Shown: positions 1 to 11,152 of the stretch, piece by piece
How positions within the stretch are numbered: position 1 is the stretch's first letter
How the letters are laid out: every line of letters begins with the position of its first letter
Assembly (NCBI RefSeq): GCF_002086735.1
Contig: NZ_MVIJ01000010.1
Span: 62,001 to 126,000, forward strand
Direction of reading: 5' to 3'
Length of the DNA stretch: 64,000 bases
Origin: Mycobacterium scrofulaceum
Lineage (GTDB): Bacteria; Actinomycetota; Actinomycetes; Mycobacteriales; Mycobacteriaceae
Made by a program: the position numbers and the translations under genes
The notes under the pieces: model-generated
Told to the model about the DNA's origin: nothing
Databases searched by the model: none
What the model saw: the letters and a program-made list of their open reading frames with translations, nothing else

Positions 1-364
1 GTCCGGCCGCCAGGTCGGGCCGTTGGCGAAGTTCTACTCGGTCCCCCCCACCGACATCGTCGTCGTCCACGACGACCTCGACCTCGACTTCGGCCGCATC
101 CGGCTCAAGATCGGCGGCGGCGAGGGCGGCCACAACGGCCTGCGCTCGGTGGCATCCGCGCTGGGCACCAAGGAGTTTCAGCGGGTCCGCATCGGCATCG
201 GCCGTCCGCCGGGACGCAAAGACCCGGCGGCGTTCGTGCTGGAGAACTTCTCCGCCGCCGAACGCGGCGAAGTCCCCACCATTTGCGAGCAGGCCGCGGA
301 CGCCACCGAGTTGCTCGTCGAGCTGGGGCTGGAGCCGGCGCAGAATCGCGTGCACGCCTGGTAG
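1..364 (+). CDS. pth: Peptidyl-tRNA hydrolase, 5' truncated by window edge
   Basis: Hydrolyses peptidyl-tRNAs released from stalled ribosomes so the tRNA can be recycled; cytoplasmic. The reading frame is open from base 2 to the TAG at 362-364, so only the C-terminal ~120 residues of a usual ~190-residue protein are present. Visible Pth signatures are the HDDLDLDFG segment (catalytic Asp region), the [12 protein letters not shown] loop and the [10 protein letters not shown] strand. The TTG at 23 lies inside the conserved core (preceded by SGRQVGPLA) and is not a start. The gene converges on the acyl-AMP ligase, the same pth/pks16 arrangement as in M. tuberculosis (Rv1014c/Rv1013). Identification is firm; the N-terminus is outside the window. 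Confidence 0.95.
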   Translation, partial: SGRQVGPLAKFYSVPPTDIVVVHDDLDLDFGRIRLKIGGGEGGHNGLRSVASALGTKEFQRVRIGIGRPPGRKDPAAFVLENFSAAERGEVPTICEQAADATELLVELGLEPAQNRVHAW

Positions 365-375
365 GCGCGGGCCGC

Positions 376-427
376 TGAGGCGCGGCCTAGGTGACCCGCG
401 CGCCGTGAGGCGCGGCCTTAAGTGACC
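376..427. repeat. 30-bp-period tandem duplication across the pks16 stop
   Basis: The segment TGAGGCGCGGCCT followed by TGACC occurs at 376-396 and again at 406-427, with a period of 30 bases. The distal copy carries the pks16 TAA stop (420-418 on the minus strand). The proximal copy carries an equivalent TAG. It looks like a small tandem duplication of the 3' end of pks16 in the convergent spacer with pth. No other function is visible. Confidence 0.6.
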
Positions 428-2052
428 AGGGTGGCGGAGTGCGACCGGCGCAGCTTGCCCGACGGGGTCTTCGGGATGGTGCCCGGGCCGAGCACGACCA
501 CGTTGCGCGGCCGCATGTCGACCTCGGCGACCACCTCGCGGGCGACCTGATGCTCGATGCGGCGCACCTCGGCCGGGTCCTGCCACGCGTTGGACTCCAC
601 GGCGACGGCGAACGTCTCGCGGGAGTGGCCGGCGTCGAGGCGCACCGCCACGGCGCAACCGGGCCGCACCCCCTCGACGCGACAGGCGGCGCGCTCGATG
701 TCGGTGGGATAGATGTTGCGGCCCGCCATGATGATGACGTCCTTGACGCGTCCGCAGACCACGACGTGGCCCTCCTCGGTGAGATAGCCGAGGTCTCCGG
801 TGTCATACCAGCCGTTCTCGTCCTGCGCCGGGATGAATCCGCCCATGGTCAGGTAGCCGGGTGTCAGCGACTCGCCGCGCAACTCGATGACGCCGACGCC
901 GCGCGGCGGCATCATGTCGCCGTTCTCGTCGATGATGCGGGCCTCGAGGTCCCGCAGCAGCGGGCCCAGGGTGGCCAGCCTGCGGGTGTTGCCCTTGGTG
1001 GCGGGCACGGCGCGGCGCAGGGCGGCGAGCAGGTCGGCGTCGACCTCGTCGACGACCAGGCCGGCGTTGCACTCGGAGAACGACACGGCCAGCGTGGTCT
1101 CGGCCATGCCGTAGGCGGGCAAAATCGCCGAGGGCCGCAGGCCGAACGGCTTGCCGGCGTCGAGCAGGTCCTCCACGTCGGCGGGTTCGACGGGCTCGGC
1201 ACCCGACAGCGCGAACCGCAGCGTGGACAGGTCGAAGTCGCCGGGCTTGGCGTTGCGGCGCAGCCGCTTCGCCAGCAGCGCGTAGGCGAAGTTGGGCGCC
1301 GCGGTCATGGTGCCCTTGTACTTGTCGATCAGCTTGGCCCACAGCAGGGTGTCGCGCAGGAAGTCCATCGGCGTGACCTTGACCAGCTCCGCGCCGAAGT
1401 ACATCGGGATGGTCAGGAAGCCCACCATGCCCATGTCGTGGAAGCAGGGCAGCCAGCTCACCATGACGTCCTTGTCGACGTCGTACTGGGCGCCGATGAA
1501 CATCGCCTCTGCGTTGGAGTAGATGTTGCGGTGGGTGATCTGGACGGCTTTGGGAGATCCGGTCGAGCCGCTCGTCAATTGCATCAGCGCCAGGTCGTCC
1601 TCGCCGACCTCGACGGGGTCGATCGGGTCCGACGCCAACAGGTCGGCAACGGTGAGGACCTTGATGCCCTTTTCCTCGAGGACGGGGATGGCGACGAGGA
1701 ACGGCTCGGAGACGATGACCGCCTTCGCCTCGATCATGCCGATGACGTTCATGGTGTCCTCGGCCCACACGGCCAGGTCGGTGCGCGGCGTGGGCTGGTG
1801 CAGCATCGTCAGGCTGGCGCCGCGCATCCACAGGCCCTGGGCCGTCGGGGCGATCTCGACCGGGAAACCGGCGAGCACACCGACCGCGTCGCCGAGGCCT
1901 ATGCCCGCGGCGGCCAGGCCGCCCGCGATGCGGCGGGCGCGCTCGTGGACCTCGCCCCACGTGTGCCGCACCGGTTCATGGGGTTCACCGGTGACCATGC
2001 CCGTTTTCGCGTTGCGGGCATTGCGGTACATCTTCTCGGTAAACCTGCTCAC
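418..2052 (-). CDS. pks16: Fatty-acyl-AMP ligase (Pks16-like)
   Basis: ANL-superfamily adenylating enzyme expected to activate a fatty acid as acyl-AMP for transfer to a carrier protein or CoA. Motifs in order: ATP-binding [12 protein letters not shown] (about 159-170), [15 protein letters not shown] (about 416-421), [20 protein letters not shown] hinge region, and the C-terminal catalytic lysine in [10 protein letters not shown] (K533). Start chosen at GTG 2052 (VSRFTEKM) because AGGAGG lies five bases upstream; the open frame extends 30 codons further but without a better signal. The resulting 544 residues equal the length I recall for M. tuberculosis Pks16 (Rv1013), and the pth neighbour agrees. 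Despite the historical name it has no ketosynthase. Whether it is an acyl-AMP ligase or an acyl-CoA ligase cannot be settled here. Confidence 0.9.
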   Translation of the reverse strand: MSRFTEKMYRNARNAKTGMVTGEPHEPVRHTWGEVHERARRIAGGLAAAGIGLGDAVGVLAGFPVEIAPTAQGLWMRGASLTMLHQPTPRTDLAVWAEDTMNVIGMIEAKAVIVSEPFLVAIPVLEEKGIKVLTVADLLASDPIDPVEVGEDDLALMQLTSGSTGSPKAVQITHRNIYSNAEAMFIGAQYDVDKDVMVSWLPCFHDMGMVGFLTIPMYFGAELVKVTPMDFLRDTLLWAKLIDKYKGTMTAAPNFAYALLAKRLRRNAKPGDFDLSTLRFALSGAEPVEPADVEDLLDAGKPFGLRPSAILPAYGMAETTLAVSFSECNAGLVVDEVDADLLAALRRAVPATKGNTRRLATLGPLLRDLEARIIDENGDMMPPRGVGVIELRGESLTPGYLTMGGFIPAQDENGWYDTGDLGYLTEEGHVVVCGRVKDVIIMAGRNIYPTDIERAACRVEGVRPGCAVAVRLDAGHSRETFAVAVESNAWQDPAEVRRIEHQVAREVVAEVDMRPRNVVVLGPGTIPKTPSGKLRRSHSATLVT

Positions 2053-2378
2053 ACATACCTCCTCGGTTCCGGCGCTTGCCCCAACGCCCGCGATCTCATA
2101 TTCCGCCCACCGGGTAACACTTGGGAGCAGGCGCGCAAACACAGTCGGGCAGCGGTTAGGTCTCGAATCGGCGATGAGTCGACGACCTCGTGTCCGACCG
2201 CCCGATGAGCCGGGATCGGGGCCGCAGAACGCTGGTGGGCCCGAAGTATCAGTCGTCCGCCGGAAGCACCGGCGGACGACGATATCGAGTGGTCTTGCTC
2301 AGTGGTATCCGTCACCGCGGATTATCTTAAACTCCTCTTAGGGAACAGCCCAAACGATTGCGCAATTTGGGGTGATTT

Positions 2379-3335
2379 TCACACTTCGGTCGGGGCCGGA
2401 ACCACCCGCGCCCCGGCCACGGGCCCGCTGGCGACCCGCACCGTCCGGCAGACGCCCGCGCCCGACACCTCGGTGCCCACGTCGACCGCCGCGCCCGCCG
2501 AGCCGCACAGGAAGGCGCACGTCGGCCCCGAGCCGGACACGATGCCGGCCAGCGCGCCGGCCTCCACGCCGGCGCGCAGGGTCCGGCGCAGCTTCGGGTT
2601 GAGACTCACCGCGGCCGCCTGCATCTCGTTGCCCAGCAGGGACGCCAGCTGTTCCGCGTCGCCCGCGGCCAGCGCGCCCAGCACCGGCCCCGGCCCGCCG
2701 AGCCGCGGCGGATCCCCCGCCGCCCGGAGCCGGTCCAACTCGCCGAACACGGCCGGAGTGAGCAGCTCGCCGTCGGCGAAGGCCAGCACCCAATGGAAGG
2801 TGTTGCGGGACAGAACGGTGGCCAGCTCCTCCCCGCGGCCGGTGCCCAGCGCGGTGCCACCGTGCAACGCGAAGGGCACGTCGCTACCCAGCCGCGCGGC
2901 CAGCATGCGCAGGTCGCGGCGGGGCACGTTGAGCTCCCACAGCGAGTTCATGGCGACCAGCACGGCCGCCGCGTCGGCGCTGCCACCGGCCATCCCGCCG
3001 GCCACCGGGATGGATTTGTCGATCATGATCGAGACGTCCGGCGCCCGGCCGACGTGTTCGGCCATCAACTCGGCGGCCTGCCAGGCCAGGTTGCGTTCGT
3101 CGGTGGGCAGCTTGTCGGCGCCCTCGCCGACCAGCTCGAGCGACAGCACGTCGGCGTTGCGGACCGTCACCTCGTCGAGCAGGGAGACGGCCTGGAACAC
3201 GGTCGTCAGCTCGTGGTAGCCGTCCTCGCGGCGATCGCCGACCGCCAGATAGAGGTTGACCTTCCCGGGCACCCGGACGGTGACCGACCCGGTGGGCACC
3301 CACTGGGCGGCGGTATTGCCGTCAGACATTGTCAC
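2379..3335 (-). CDS. ispE: 4-diphosphocytidyl-2-C-methyl-D-erythritol kinase
   Basis: GHMP kinase of the non-mevalonate (MEP) isoprenoid pathway; phosphorylates CDP-methylerythritol with ATP. Visible features are the N-terminal PGKVNLYL strand (Lys about 25), the glycine-rich ATP loop [14 protein letters not shown] (about 110-123), the LGSDVPF motif and the C-terminal SGSGPTCAF motif. Length of 318 aa is close to the ~306 aa of the tuberculosis protein. Start could be GTG 3335 or the ATG two codons in (3329); neither has a strong Shine-Dalgarno. It is the third gene of the rpfB-ksgA-ispE run on the minus strand, 65 bases after ksgA. Confidence 0.95.
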   Translation of the reverse strand: MTMSDGNTAAQWVPTGSVTVRVPGKVNLYLAVGDRREDGYHELTTVFQAVSLLDEVTVRNADVLSLELVGEGADKLPTDERNLAWQAAELMAEHVGRAPDVSIMIDKSIPVAGGMAGGSADAAAVLVAMNSLWELNVPRRDLRMLAARLGSDVPFALHGGTALGTGRGEELATVLSRNTFHWVLAFADGELLTPAVFGELDRLRAAGDPPRLGGPGPVLGALAAGDAEQLASLLGNEMQAAAVSLNPKLRRTLRAGVEAGALAGIVSGSGPTCAFLCGSAGAAVDVGTEVSGAGVCRTVRVASGPVAGARVVPAPTEV

Positions 3336-3400
3336 CCACCGCAGCAGACTATCGCTGCCCCCGGCCGACTACACGCAGCGGCGCCCCGAAGAAACCGCAG

Positions 3401-5487
<2,087 letters not shown>

Positions 5488-5500
5488 TCAGCACCAAGCG

Positions 5501-5523
5501 ACAAATAAGGGCCCGGAGGCCCC
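5501..5523 (-). terminator. GC hairpin plus U-rich tail in the rpfB leader / tatD 3' region
   Basis: On the minus strand GGGCC-UCCG-GGCCC forms a 5-bp GC stem with a tetraloop (5509-5523), followed directly by UUAUUUGU (5508-5501). It lies after the tatD stop and 55-95 bases before the possible rpfB starts. It may terminate tatD or act as an attenuator in the rpfB 5' leader; premature termination in this leader has been described for M. tuberculosis rpfB. Confidence 0.5.
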
Positions 5524-5611
5524 ACCCTTTCGATCACAAGACGGTAACGAACCGGCCAATGTTGAGCAACTCCGGCGCGAGCTTGTCGACGGAATCGACC
5601 CGTGTCCCGAG

Positions 5612-6463
5612 TCAACCGCGAGGCAGCCCGTAGACCCGCCGAGCGTTGCTCGTGGTGGCCTGCGCCAGCTCCTCGGCCGGGCGGCCCACCAGTTCGGCGA
5701 CCGCCCGCACAGTATAAGGAAGGCAGTACGGCTCGTTGGGCGCCCCGCGGTAGGGATGCGGCGTCAAGAAGGGCGCATCGGTTTCCACGAGTAGCTGCCC
5801 GAGCGGTACCAACGGGACGGCCTCCTGCAGGTCGCGGGCATTACGGAAGCTCGCCGTTCCCGACAGGCTGAGCAACCACCCGGCGTCCACGCAGCGGCGG
5901 GCCATCGCGGCATCCGACGAGAAGCAATGGAAGATCACGGCGTCGGGAGCGCCCTCGGCCGCCAGGACGTCGAGCACCTCGGCGTCGGCCTCGCGGTTGT
6001 GGATCATCAGCGGCTTTCCGCACCGCTTGGCCAGGTCGATGTGCCAGGCGAAGGCGTCCCGCTGGGTGTCCGGCCGCGCGCAGCCGTCCAGGCGCCCGGG
6101 CCAATACAGGTCCAGGCCGGTCTCGCCGACGGCCACCACCCTGGGGTGCGCCACCAACCGCTCGATCTCGGCGCGGGCGTCGTCGTCGAGCGCGTCGGCA
6201 CGGGTCGGATGCAGTGCCACCGCCGCATACACCCGGGAATCCCATTCGGCGGCCCGCGTCACCCAGCGCGCCGATTCCAGGTCGTCGGCGATGGTGACCA
6301 CCGCCTCCACCCCGACGGCCGCGGCGCGGTCCACGATGGCGCGCACACCTTCGGCGTCCCGCGCTCCGCAGGCGTCGAGGTGGGTGTGGGCGTCGACCAG
6401 GGGGGCCAGCGGTTCGGGCGCGGGCGGCGCTTCTCGTTGTCGTCGGTTGGAGCTCACGCGCAC
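5612..6463 (-). CDS. tatD: TatD-family metal-dependent DNase
   Basis: TIM-barrel metallohydrolase of the TatD/YcfH family (Rv1008 in M. tuberculosis), a Mg-dependent exonuclease-like enzyme. Metal-binding and catalytic motifs: DAHTHLD (HxH), VGETGLDLYW (Glu), IHNREAD (His), FHCFSS (His) and ETDAPFL (Asp). Start is GTG 6463, with an in-frame GTG at 6457. A -10-like TATTGT (6469-6464) ends six bases before 6457, so the message may be leaderless from 6457. Divergent from metS with only 19 bases between the starts. Confidence 0.92.
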   Translation of the reverse strand: MRVSSNRRQREAPPAPEPLAPLVDAHTHLDACGARDAEGVRAIVDRAAAVGVEAVVTIADDLESARWVTRAAEWDSRVYAAVALHPTRADALDDDARAEIERLVAHPRVVAVGETGLDLYWPGRLDGCARPDTQRDAFAWHIDLAKRCGKPLMIHNREADAEVLDVLAAEGAPDAVIFHCFSSDAAMARRCVDAGWLLSLSGTASFRNARDLQEAVPLVPLGQLLVETDAPFLTPHPYRGAPNEPYCLPYTVRAVAELVGRPAEELAQATTSNARRVYGLPRG

Positions 6464-6473
6464 ACAATAAGGT
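6464..6473. promoter_or_regulatory. Overlapping divergent -10 elements for tatD and metS
   Basis: TATTGT on the minus strand (6469-6464) and TAAGGT on the plus strand (6468-6473) both fit TANNNT and share two bases. Each is positioned for a leaderless or near-leaderless transcript, of tatD (GTG 6457) and metS (ATG 6483). No clear -35 was seen on either side. Confidence 0.4.
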
Positions 6474-6482
6474 GGACTCTCG

Positions 6483-8024
6483 ATGAGGCCCTTCTACGTC
6501 ACCACCGCGATCACGTATCCCAACGGCAATCCGCACGTCGGGCATGCCTATGAGTACGTCGCCACCGACGCGATCGCCCGGTTCAAGCGGCTCGACGGCT
6601 TCGACGTGCGCTTCCTGACCGGCACCGACGAGCACGGCCTGAAGATGATGGAGACGGCGGCGGCGGAAGGCATCCCGACCGCCGAGCTGGCGCGGCGCAA
6701 CTCCGATGTCTTCCAACGCCTGCAGGAGAAGCTCAACATCTCCTTCGACCGGTTCATCCGGACGACTGACCCCGACCACCACGAGGCGTCCAAGGAGATC
6801 TGGCGGCGGATGGAGGCGGCGGGCGACATCTACCTGGACAGCTACTCCGGTTGGTACTCGGTGCGCGACGAGAGGTTCTTCGTCGAGTCCGAAACCGCCG
6901 TGGTCGAGGGGACCCGGGTCGCGGTCGAGACCGGCACGCCGGTGACCTGGACCGAGGAGCAGACCTATTTCTTCCGGCTGTCGGCGTATGCGGACAGACT
7001 GTTGGCCCACTACGACGCGAACCCGGAATTCATCGCCCCGGAGGTGCGGCGCAACGAGGTGGTCAGCTTCGTCTCCGGCGGATTGCGCGACCTGTCGATC
7101 TCGCGCACGTCGTTCGACTGGGGTGTGCAGGTCCCCGGCCACCCCGACCACGTCATGTACGTCTGGGTGGACGCGCTGACCAACTACCTGACCGGGGTCG
7201 GCTACCCCGACACCGATTCCGAGCTGTTCCGCCGCTACTGGCCGGCCGATCTGCACATGATCGGCAAGGACATCATCCGGTTCCACACCGTCTACTGGCC
7301 GGCATTTCTGATGTCGGCGGGGATCGACCTGCCGCGAAGGGTTTTCGCGCACGGATTCCTGCTGAACCGCGGCGAGAAGATGAGCAAGTCGGTGGGCAAC
7401 ATCGTCGACCCGGATGCCCTGGCCGACACGTTCGGGGTGGATCAGCTGCGCTATTTCTTGCTGCGCGAGGTGCCGTTCGGGCAGGACGGCAGCTACAGCG
7501 AAGACGCGATCATCACCCGCACGAACACCGATCTGGCCAACGAGCTGGGCAACCTGGCCCAACGGTCGTTGTCCATGGTGGCCAAGAACCTCGACGGAAT
7601 CGTCCCGGCGCCCGCGGAATTCACCCCCGAGGACACCGAACTGCTCGGCATCGCTGACGGTCTGCTCGACCGCGTTCGCACCGAGTTCGACAACCAGGCA
7701 ATGCATCTGGCGCTGGAAGCGATCTGGCTGATGCTGGGCGCGGCCAACAGGTATTTCTCGGCTCAGCAGCCGTGGGTGTTGCGCAAGAGCGAATCCGAGG
7801 CGGACCAGCAGCGATTCGCGACGGTGCTTTACACGACGTGCGAAGCGGTTCGCATCGCGGCGCTGTTGATCCAGCCGGTGATGCCCGAGTCGGCGGGCAG
7901 GCTGCTGGACCTGCTCGGCCAGGCGCCCGGGCAGCGCGGCTTCGACGCCGTGGCGACGCGGCTGGCGCCGGGCACGGCGCTGCCCGCGCCGACCGGCGTC
8001 TTTCCGCGCTACCAGGTCGACTAG
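6483..8024 (+). CDS. metS: Methionyl-tRNA synthetase
   Basis: Class I aminoacyl-tRNA synthetase charging tRNA-Met; also called metG/metS (Rv1007c). Signatures are [13 protein letters not shown] (HIGH motif, about 10-22), GTDEHGLKM, the WVDALTNY segment and KMSKS near residue 300. The length of 513 aa corresponds to the short form without the C-terminal dimerisation domain and without a zinc-knuckle insert in the CP domain. AAGGTGG lies upstream of ATG 6483. Its TAG stop shares the palindrome CTAG (8021-8024) with the convergent next gene. Confidence 0.96.
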   Translation: MRPFYVTTAITYPNGNPHVGHAYEYVATDAIARFKRLDGFDVRFLTGTDEHGLKMMETAAAEGIPTAELARRNSDVFQRLQEKLNISFDRFIRTTDPDHHEASKEIWRRMEAAGDIYLDSYSGWYSVRDERFFVESETAVVEGTRVAVETGTPVTWTEEQTYFFRLSAYADRLLAHYDANPEFIAPEVRRNEVVSFVSGGLRDLSISRTSFDWGVQVPGHPDHVMYVWVDALTNYLTGVGYPDTDSELFRRYWPADLHMIGKDIIRFHTVYWPAFLMSAGIDLPRRVFAHGFLLNRGEKMSKSVGNIVDPDALADTFGVDQLRYFLLREVPFGQDGSYSEDAIITRTNTDLANELGNLAQRSLSMVAKNLDGIVPAPAEFTPEDTELLGIADGLLDRVRTEFDNQAMHLALEAIWLMLGAANRYFSAQQPWVLRKSESEADQQRFATVLYTTCEAVRIAALLIQPVMPESAGRLLDLLGQAPGQRGFDAVATRLAPGTALPAPTGVFPRYQVD

Positions 8025-8386
8025 CCGCTCGCGAGGCGCACGCGAACGGTAACGCGCCCGTCGGCGCCTCGGTGCGCGACGGCATGCCCGGCTCGCTCGA
8101 CGCCGTCCAGCGTCACCGACATCGGCGCACCGTCGCCGGCGAAGTTGCGCCACCACGTCTTGGCCTCGGGCATATTCGCGGCGATCTCGATCTCGTCGCC
8201 GCGGCGACGGTAGGCCACCGGAATCGAAAACGTCCGTCCCGACCGCCGGCCCGTGTACGTGACGAGCGTGATGCTGCGCCTCATTCGCGCGCCGAGGCGC
8301 GGCGAGGCCGCTACCGCCGCGACCGGCGCGTTGAGGAGCGGTGCCGCGCGCATCAGCAGGCGCCCGATGTTCTTGCCCACGCTCAT
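8021..8386 (-). CDS. F420-dependent (Ddn-like) nitroreductase/quinone-reductase family protein
   Basis: A 121-aa split-beta-barrel-type protein. The [16 protein letters not shown] segment followed by [14 protein letters not shown] is typical of the mycobacterial deazaflavin-dependent nitroreductase family (flavin/deazaflavin oxidoreductases). The N-terminal 25 residues are amphipathic or hydrophobic and could associate with the membrane. The substrate cannot be predicted; these enzymes reduce quinones or other small molecules with F420H2. Its stop codon overlaps the metS stop tail to tail. It is followed upstream by the DUF1772 gene on the same strand (21-base gap), so the two are probably co-transcribed. 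Confidence 0.75.
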   Translation of the reverse strand: MSVGKNIGRLLMRAAPLLNAPVAAVAASPRLGARMRRSITLVTYTGRRSGRTFSIPVAYRRRGDEIEIAANMPEAKTWWRNFAGDGAPMSVTLDGVERAGHAVAHRGADGRVTVRVRLASG

Positions 8387-8407
8387 TGTCCCGTCGTCCT
8401 TTCCAGT

Positions 8408-8872
8408 TCAGATCAGCAGCGCCAGGCACAACGCCGCGACGGCCAGGCCCTGCAGGGTGGCCCTGATGGTGATCACCCTGTCCCAGTCGCGTTGCAGCCC
8501 ACGAGCATTGATTGGCTGCCCGGGGTGGTCGGTGCCGGCTGTGAGTTGGCGGTTGATCGGCGCGCTCACGCGCAGGTAGATCAGCAGCCACACCAGCAGC
8601 AGGCCGACGGCGGCGCCGGCCGCCCCGGCTTGCGCCCAGCGGCCGGACGCCGCGGCGAGCACCGCGCTGATCGCCGCCGCCGCCAGGCCGAGCACCCCGG
8701 GTACCGGCATCCTGCGGTCTCCGTAGCGATGGATGTTCCCCGTCGCCGCGAGCAGGGCTCGATCGTCGACGCGGGCCAGTGCCGGGCGCAGCACCATCGC
8801 GCAGAACACGTCGGTGCCGTAGACGACGCCGACGCCCAGCACCGCGAGCGCCGCGAACAACGTTGCGACCAT
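8408..8872 (-). CDS. DUF1772-type membrane protein
   Basis: A 154-aa integral membrane protein with four hydrophobic segments (about 3-25, 55-75, 82-100, 138-154), and the RVSAPINRQL and DWDRVITIRATLQGLA segments characteristic of DUF1772 (anthrone-oxygenase-like) proteins. Start chosen at ATG 8872, which has GGGAGG six bases upstream; the longer open frame runs through the divergent TetR gene. Function unknown; many DUF1772 genes are controlled by an adjacent divergent TetR, as here. The intergenic region has two matching inverted repeats. Confidence 0.7.
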   Translation of the reverse strand: MVATLFAALAVLGVGVVYGTDVFCAMVLRPALARVDDRALLAATGNIHRYGDRRMPVPGVLGLAAAAISAVLAAASGRWAQAGAAGAAVGLLLVWLLIYLRVSAPINRQLTAGTDHPGQPINARGLQRDWDRVITIRATLQGLAVAALCLALLI

Positions 8873-8898
8873 GCCGCACCTCCCGCCTCGGTAAGTGC

Positions 8899-8909
8899 TA
8901 GCAACGCTA
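8899..8909. promoter_or_regulatory. Candidate TetR operator, copy 1 (TAGC-N3-GCTA)
   Basis: TAGCAACGCTA is an inverted repeat with a 3-base spacer in the 99-bp divergent region between the DUF1772 gene and the TetR gene. A second copy with the same TAGC-N3-GCTA structure lies 34 bases away, centre to centre, which is about three helical turns. Confidence 0.5.
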
Positions 8910-8931
8910 ACCTCTGGCCTTTCGGGTGTCA

Positions 8932-8944
8932 ATAGCGGTGCTAT
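8932..8944. promoter_or_regulatory. Candidate TetR operator, copy 2 (ATAGC-GGT-GCTAT)
   Basis: ATAGCGGTGCTAT is a perfect 5-bp-arm inverted repeat with a 3-base spacer, matching copy 1 at the TAGC/GCTA half-sites. It is close to the TetR start (GTG 8972), so it would suit autorepression as well as control of the divergent gene. Confidence 0.5.
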
Positions 8945-8971
8945 ATTTCGTATCGGCGCTAGAATGGCTCG

Positions 8972-9562
8972 GTGGCAATCGAAGATCGCCGGGCGCGCGA
9001 ACGGGCGGCGCGTCGTCGGCTCATCACCGCGACGGCGCGCAAGCTGGCCGAGGACGAGGGCTGGGACGCCGTCACCACCCGCCGGCTGTCCGCCGAGATC
9101 GAATACAGCCAGCCGGTCCTCTACAAACATTTCTCGGGAATGGAAGACATCGCCGCGTCGGTCGCCGTCGAGGGATTCGCCGAGCTCGCAGAGGCGCTCG
9201 CCGCCGCGCGCGGCGGCGCCACCGACGGCCGGGACGCCTTGGCCCGGGTCGCCCACGCGTTCATCGGTTTCGCCCGCGACAATCCCGCGCTGTTCGATGC
9301 GATGTTCACCCGCGCGACCACGCTCGAATTCGCCGCCGCCGACACCCCGGCCGAGCTGACGGCGGCCTTCGCCGAACTGCGGGCGGCGGTGGGCATGGTC
9401 GCGGGCCCGCGGGACCCCGACACGCTGACCGAAGTGGTGTGGGCCGCCCTGCACGGCCTGGTCACCCTCGACCGCAGCGCCCGGTTGCGCCCGGACCATC
9501 ACGCCGCCCGCCTCGACATCCTGATCGACGGATTCTGCGGCGCCACCACACCGCCGGCGTGA
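8972..9562 (+). CDS. TetR/AcrR-family transcriptional regulator
   Basis: A 196-aa regulator. The N-terminal helix-turn-helix covers about residues 13-58 (RRLITATARKLAEDEG, then VTTRRLSAEIEYSQPVLYKHFSGMEDI). The C-terminal half is helical and ligand-binding, resembling the TetR_C_33/WHG-type domain. Start is GTG 8972. It is divergent from the DUF1772-nitroreductase pair and probably represses it through the two TAGC-N3-GCTA sites. The ligand is unknown. Confidence 0.85.
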   Translation: MAIEDRRARERAARRRLITATARKLAEDEGWDAVTTRRLSAEIEYSQPVLYKHFSGMEDIAASVAVEGFAELAEALAAARGGATDGRDALARVAHAFIGFARDNPALFDAMFTRATTLEFAAADTPAELTAAFAELRAAVGMVAGPRDPDTLTEVVWAALHGLVTLDRSARLRPDHHAARLDILIDGFCGATTPPA

Positions 9563-9733
9563 GGCCGTCCGCGGCGAGCAAACACCGTGCCGGCGCCGGA
9601 ACGGAGGAGAAAAACAAGACGATCCGTCACTCCGGGCGGGCGCATCTGCGCGAAGATGTCGTGTATAGCCTATGTTATGCGCCATAATCGGCCGGTGGAG
9701 CGACGACGCAACCGGCAGCACGGGGACTCACCG

Positions 9734-10099
9734 ATGACGACCTTGAAGCAACTGCCGGCGTTGGTGGTGCTGGAGCGGATCCCGATCCCGGTGCTGGCGA
9801 TCGAAAAGGACGGCCGCATCCTGTTTTCCAACGCCGCGTTCGCCGAGATGATGGGTTACGAACCGGAAGAGGTCTTGTCGCTGCGGTTCGATCAGATCTT
9901 CCATCAGGCGCCCACCTCCTCCGACTCGTTGTTATCGGTGGTTCATTCCCTGGCGAACATGGTCGTCGAACTGGCGCACAAGGACGGTTCGGTGGTGCGG
10001 GCCCTGATGAGCAAGTCGGCGGCGAGGCGGGCCGACGATCAGTTCGTCCTCGCGGTCTTCCAGGACCTGACCGAGCAGTTGTGGCAGGACGACCGCTAG
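9734..10099 (+). CDS. Stand-alone PAS-domain protein
   Basis: A 121-aa protein that is almost entirely one PAS fold: IPIPVLAIEKDGRILFSNAAFAEMMGYEPEEVLSL, then a VELAHKDGSVVRALMSKSAA strand region and VLAVFQDLTEQ. It has no kinase, GGDEF or other output domain, so it is a probable sensory or adaptor protein. Start chosen at ATG 9734, where the PAS homology begins and GGGGA is upstream; an in-frame ATG at 9677 would add 19 basic residues. Its stop shares CTAG (10096-10099) with the convergent deacetylase. Confidence 0.75.
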   Translation: MTTLKQLPALVVLERIPIPVLAIEKDGRILFSNAAFAEMMGYEPEEVLSLRFDQIFHQAPTSSDSLLSVVHSLANMVVELAHKDGSVVRALMSKSAARRADDQFVLAVFQDLTEQLWQDDR

Positions 10100-11139
10100 C
10101 CGCGGCGAAAGAGGCCCAGGCGCGGCATGCCGCCGGACACCAGTAACCGGAAGCGGCCCAAGGACGCATCGCCGGCGACCGCCAGCCGCGGCAACGCCAG
10201 CGGGTCGCTGCGCCGGTCGGCGAAGCCCGCCGACGTGGATAACGCCCAGCGGATGCCGTGGGCGCGCAGCACATCCTTGGCGCGGGCGTCGAAATCCTGT
10301 GGTCGCCCGTTGGGATAGGCGAAAATCGTTGGTGTACAGCCGATCTCACGTTCGACCGCGGCACAGGACTCGGCGATCTCCCGCTCGACCTTGCCGTCCT
10401 CGCAACGGGCAAGGACGGCGTGGGTCACCGAGTGCGGGTGCAGCGTCACCAAGCCATCGGCGGCCATTCCCCGCGCTTCGTCCCAGGAGAGCATCCGGAA
10501 TGGACCGCCGTCGCCGTCGTCGCGGTAGCCCAGTGCGCCGAGGACCTTGTCCAGCAGCGTGATCCGCTCCGCGTCGGCCAGGTCTTTCATTGCCTCTACC
10601 GCCACCGCGTAGGCCTTGCCGCGGTTGGCGGCGCCGTCGAGCGGGCGAGTGCCCAGCCCCAACGCGGTCAGGTCGACCCCGGCCGCGGTGGTGCGGGCGA
10701 TCGCGAGCCAGAGCCGGTCGGGCCACAAGGTCTCGCCGGTGCCCATCGGGCCGGTCGCCAGGAAGACCGCCGCGGGTAACCCCAACTCGCGCAGCACCGG
10801 GACCGCGTGCGTGGCCAGGTTGCGGGTGCCGTCGTCGAACGTGATCGCCATGGCGCGCGGCGGCAGCGTCCCCCGGGCGAGTCGATCGAGGGCCTCCTCG
10901 AGCGGAAGAACGTTGAAATGCCTACGGAGGTATTCCATTTGGCGGCGATACAGCGCCAGGGGGAGCACGTGCCGGCAGGCCGGCGACGGCGGCCGGTCTT
11001 GCACTCCGTGAAACATCAGGATGGCGAGCGCGTCGCGGTGTCGCCGCCGGGCGATCGCCGGGAGCCCGGCGGCGCAGAGCAGTGCGGCCGCGACGTTCTT
11101 GACGGCCGTGCGCGTCACCGGACCGCTGCCCCGTGGCAT
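10096..11139 (-). CDS. Polysaccharide deacetylase (NodB-type, CE4)
   Basis: A 347-aa protein with an N-terminal hydrophobic stretch (about 10-30) followed by a NodB-homology domain. Motif 1 is AITFDDG (catalytic base and metal Asp), motif 2 the HPHSVTH histidines, motif 3 the AYPNGRPQDFD segment. The motifs are those of a metal-dependent N- or O-deacetylase acting on extracellular polysaccharide. An unusual insertion separates motifs 1 and 2. Only 13 bases separate it from the upstream BcsB-like gene, so the two form an operon. With the sugar-polymer genes nearby it is a good candidate for modifying an exported glycan. Confidence 0.85.
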   Translation of the reverse strand: MPRGSGPVTRTAVKNVAAALLCAAGLPAIARRRHRDALAILMFHGVQDRPPSPACRHVLPLALYRRQMEYLRRHFNVLPLEEALDRLARGTLPPRAMAITFDDGTRNLATHAVPVLRELGLPAAVFLATGPMGTGETLWPDRLWLAIARTTAAGVDLTALGLGTRPLDGAANRGKAYAVAVEAMKDLADAERITLLDKVLGALGYRDDGDGGPFRMLSWDEARGMAADGLVTLHPHSVTHAVLARCEDGKVEREIAESCAAVEREIGCTPTIFAYPNGRPQDFDARAKDVLRAHGIRWALSTSAGFADRRSDPLALPRLAVAGDASLGRFRLLVSGGMPRLGLFRRG

Positions 11140-11152
11140 CCAGCGCCGAACG

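Noticed and set aside
439-2208. 589-aa plus-strand open frame antisense to pks16
   Set aside because: High-GC antisense shadow: low-complexity Ala/Gly/Arg/His content and no domain, against a clear acyl-AMP ligase on the other strand.
5841-8879. 1012-aa minus-strand open frame spanning metS antisense and parts of tatD
   Set aside because: It runs through three real genes in other frames, with Arg/Pro/Gly-rich translation and no recognisable motif.
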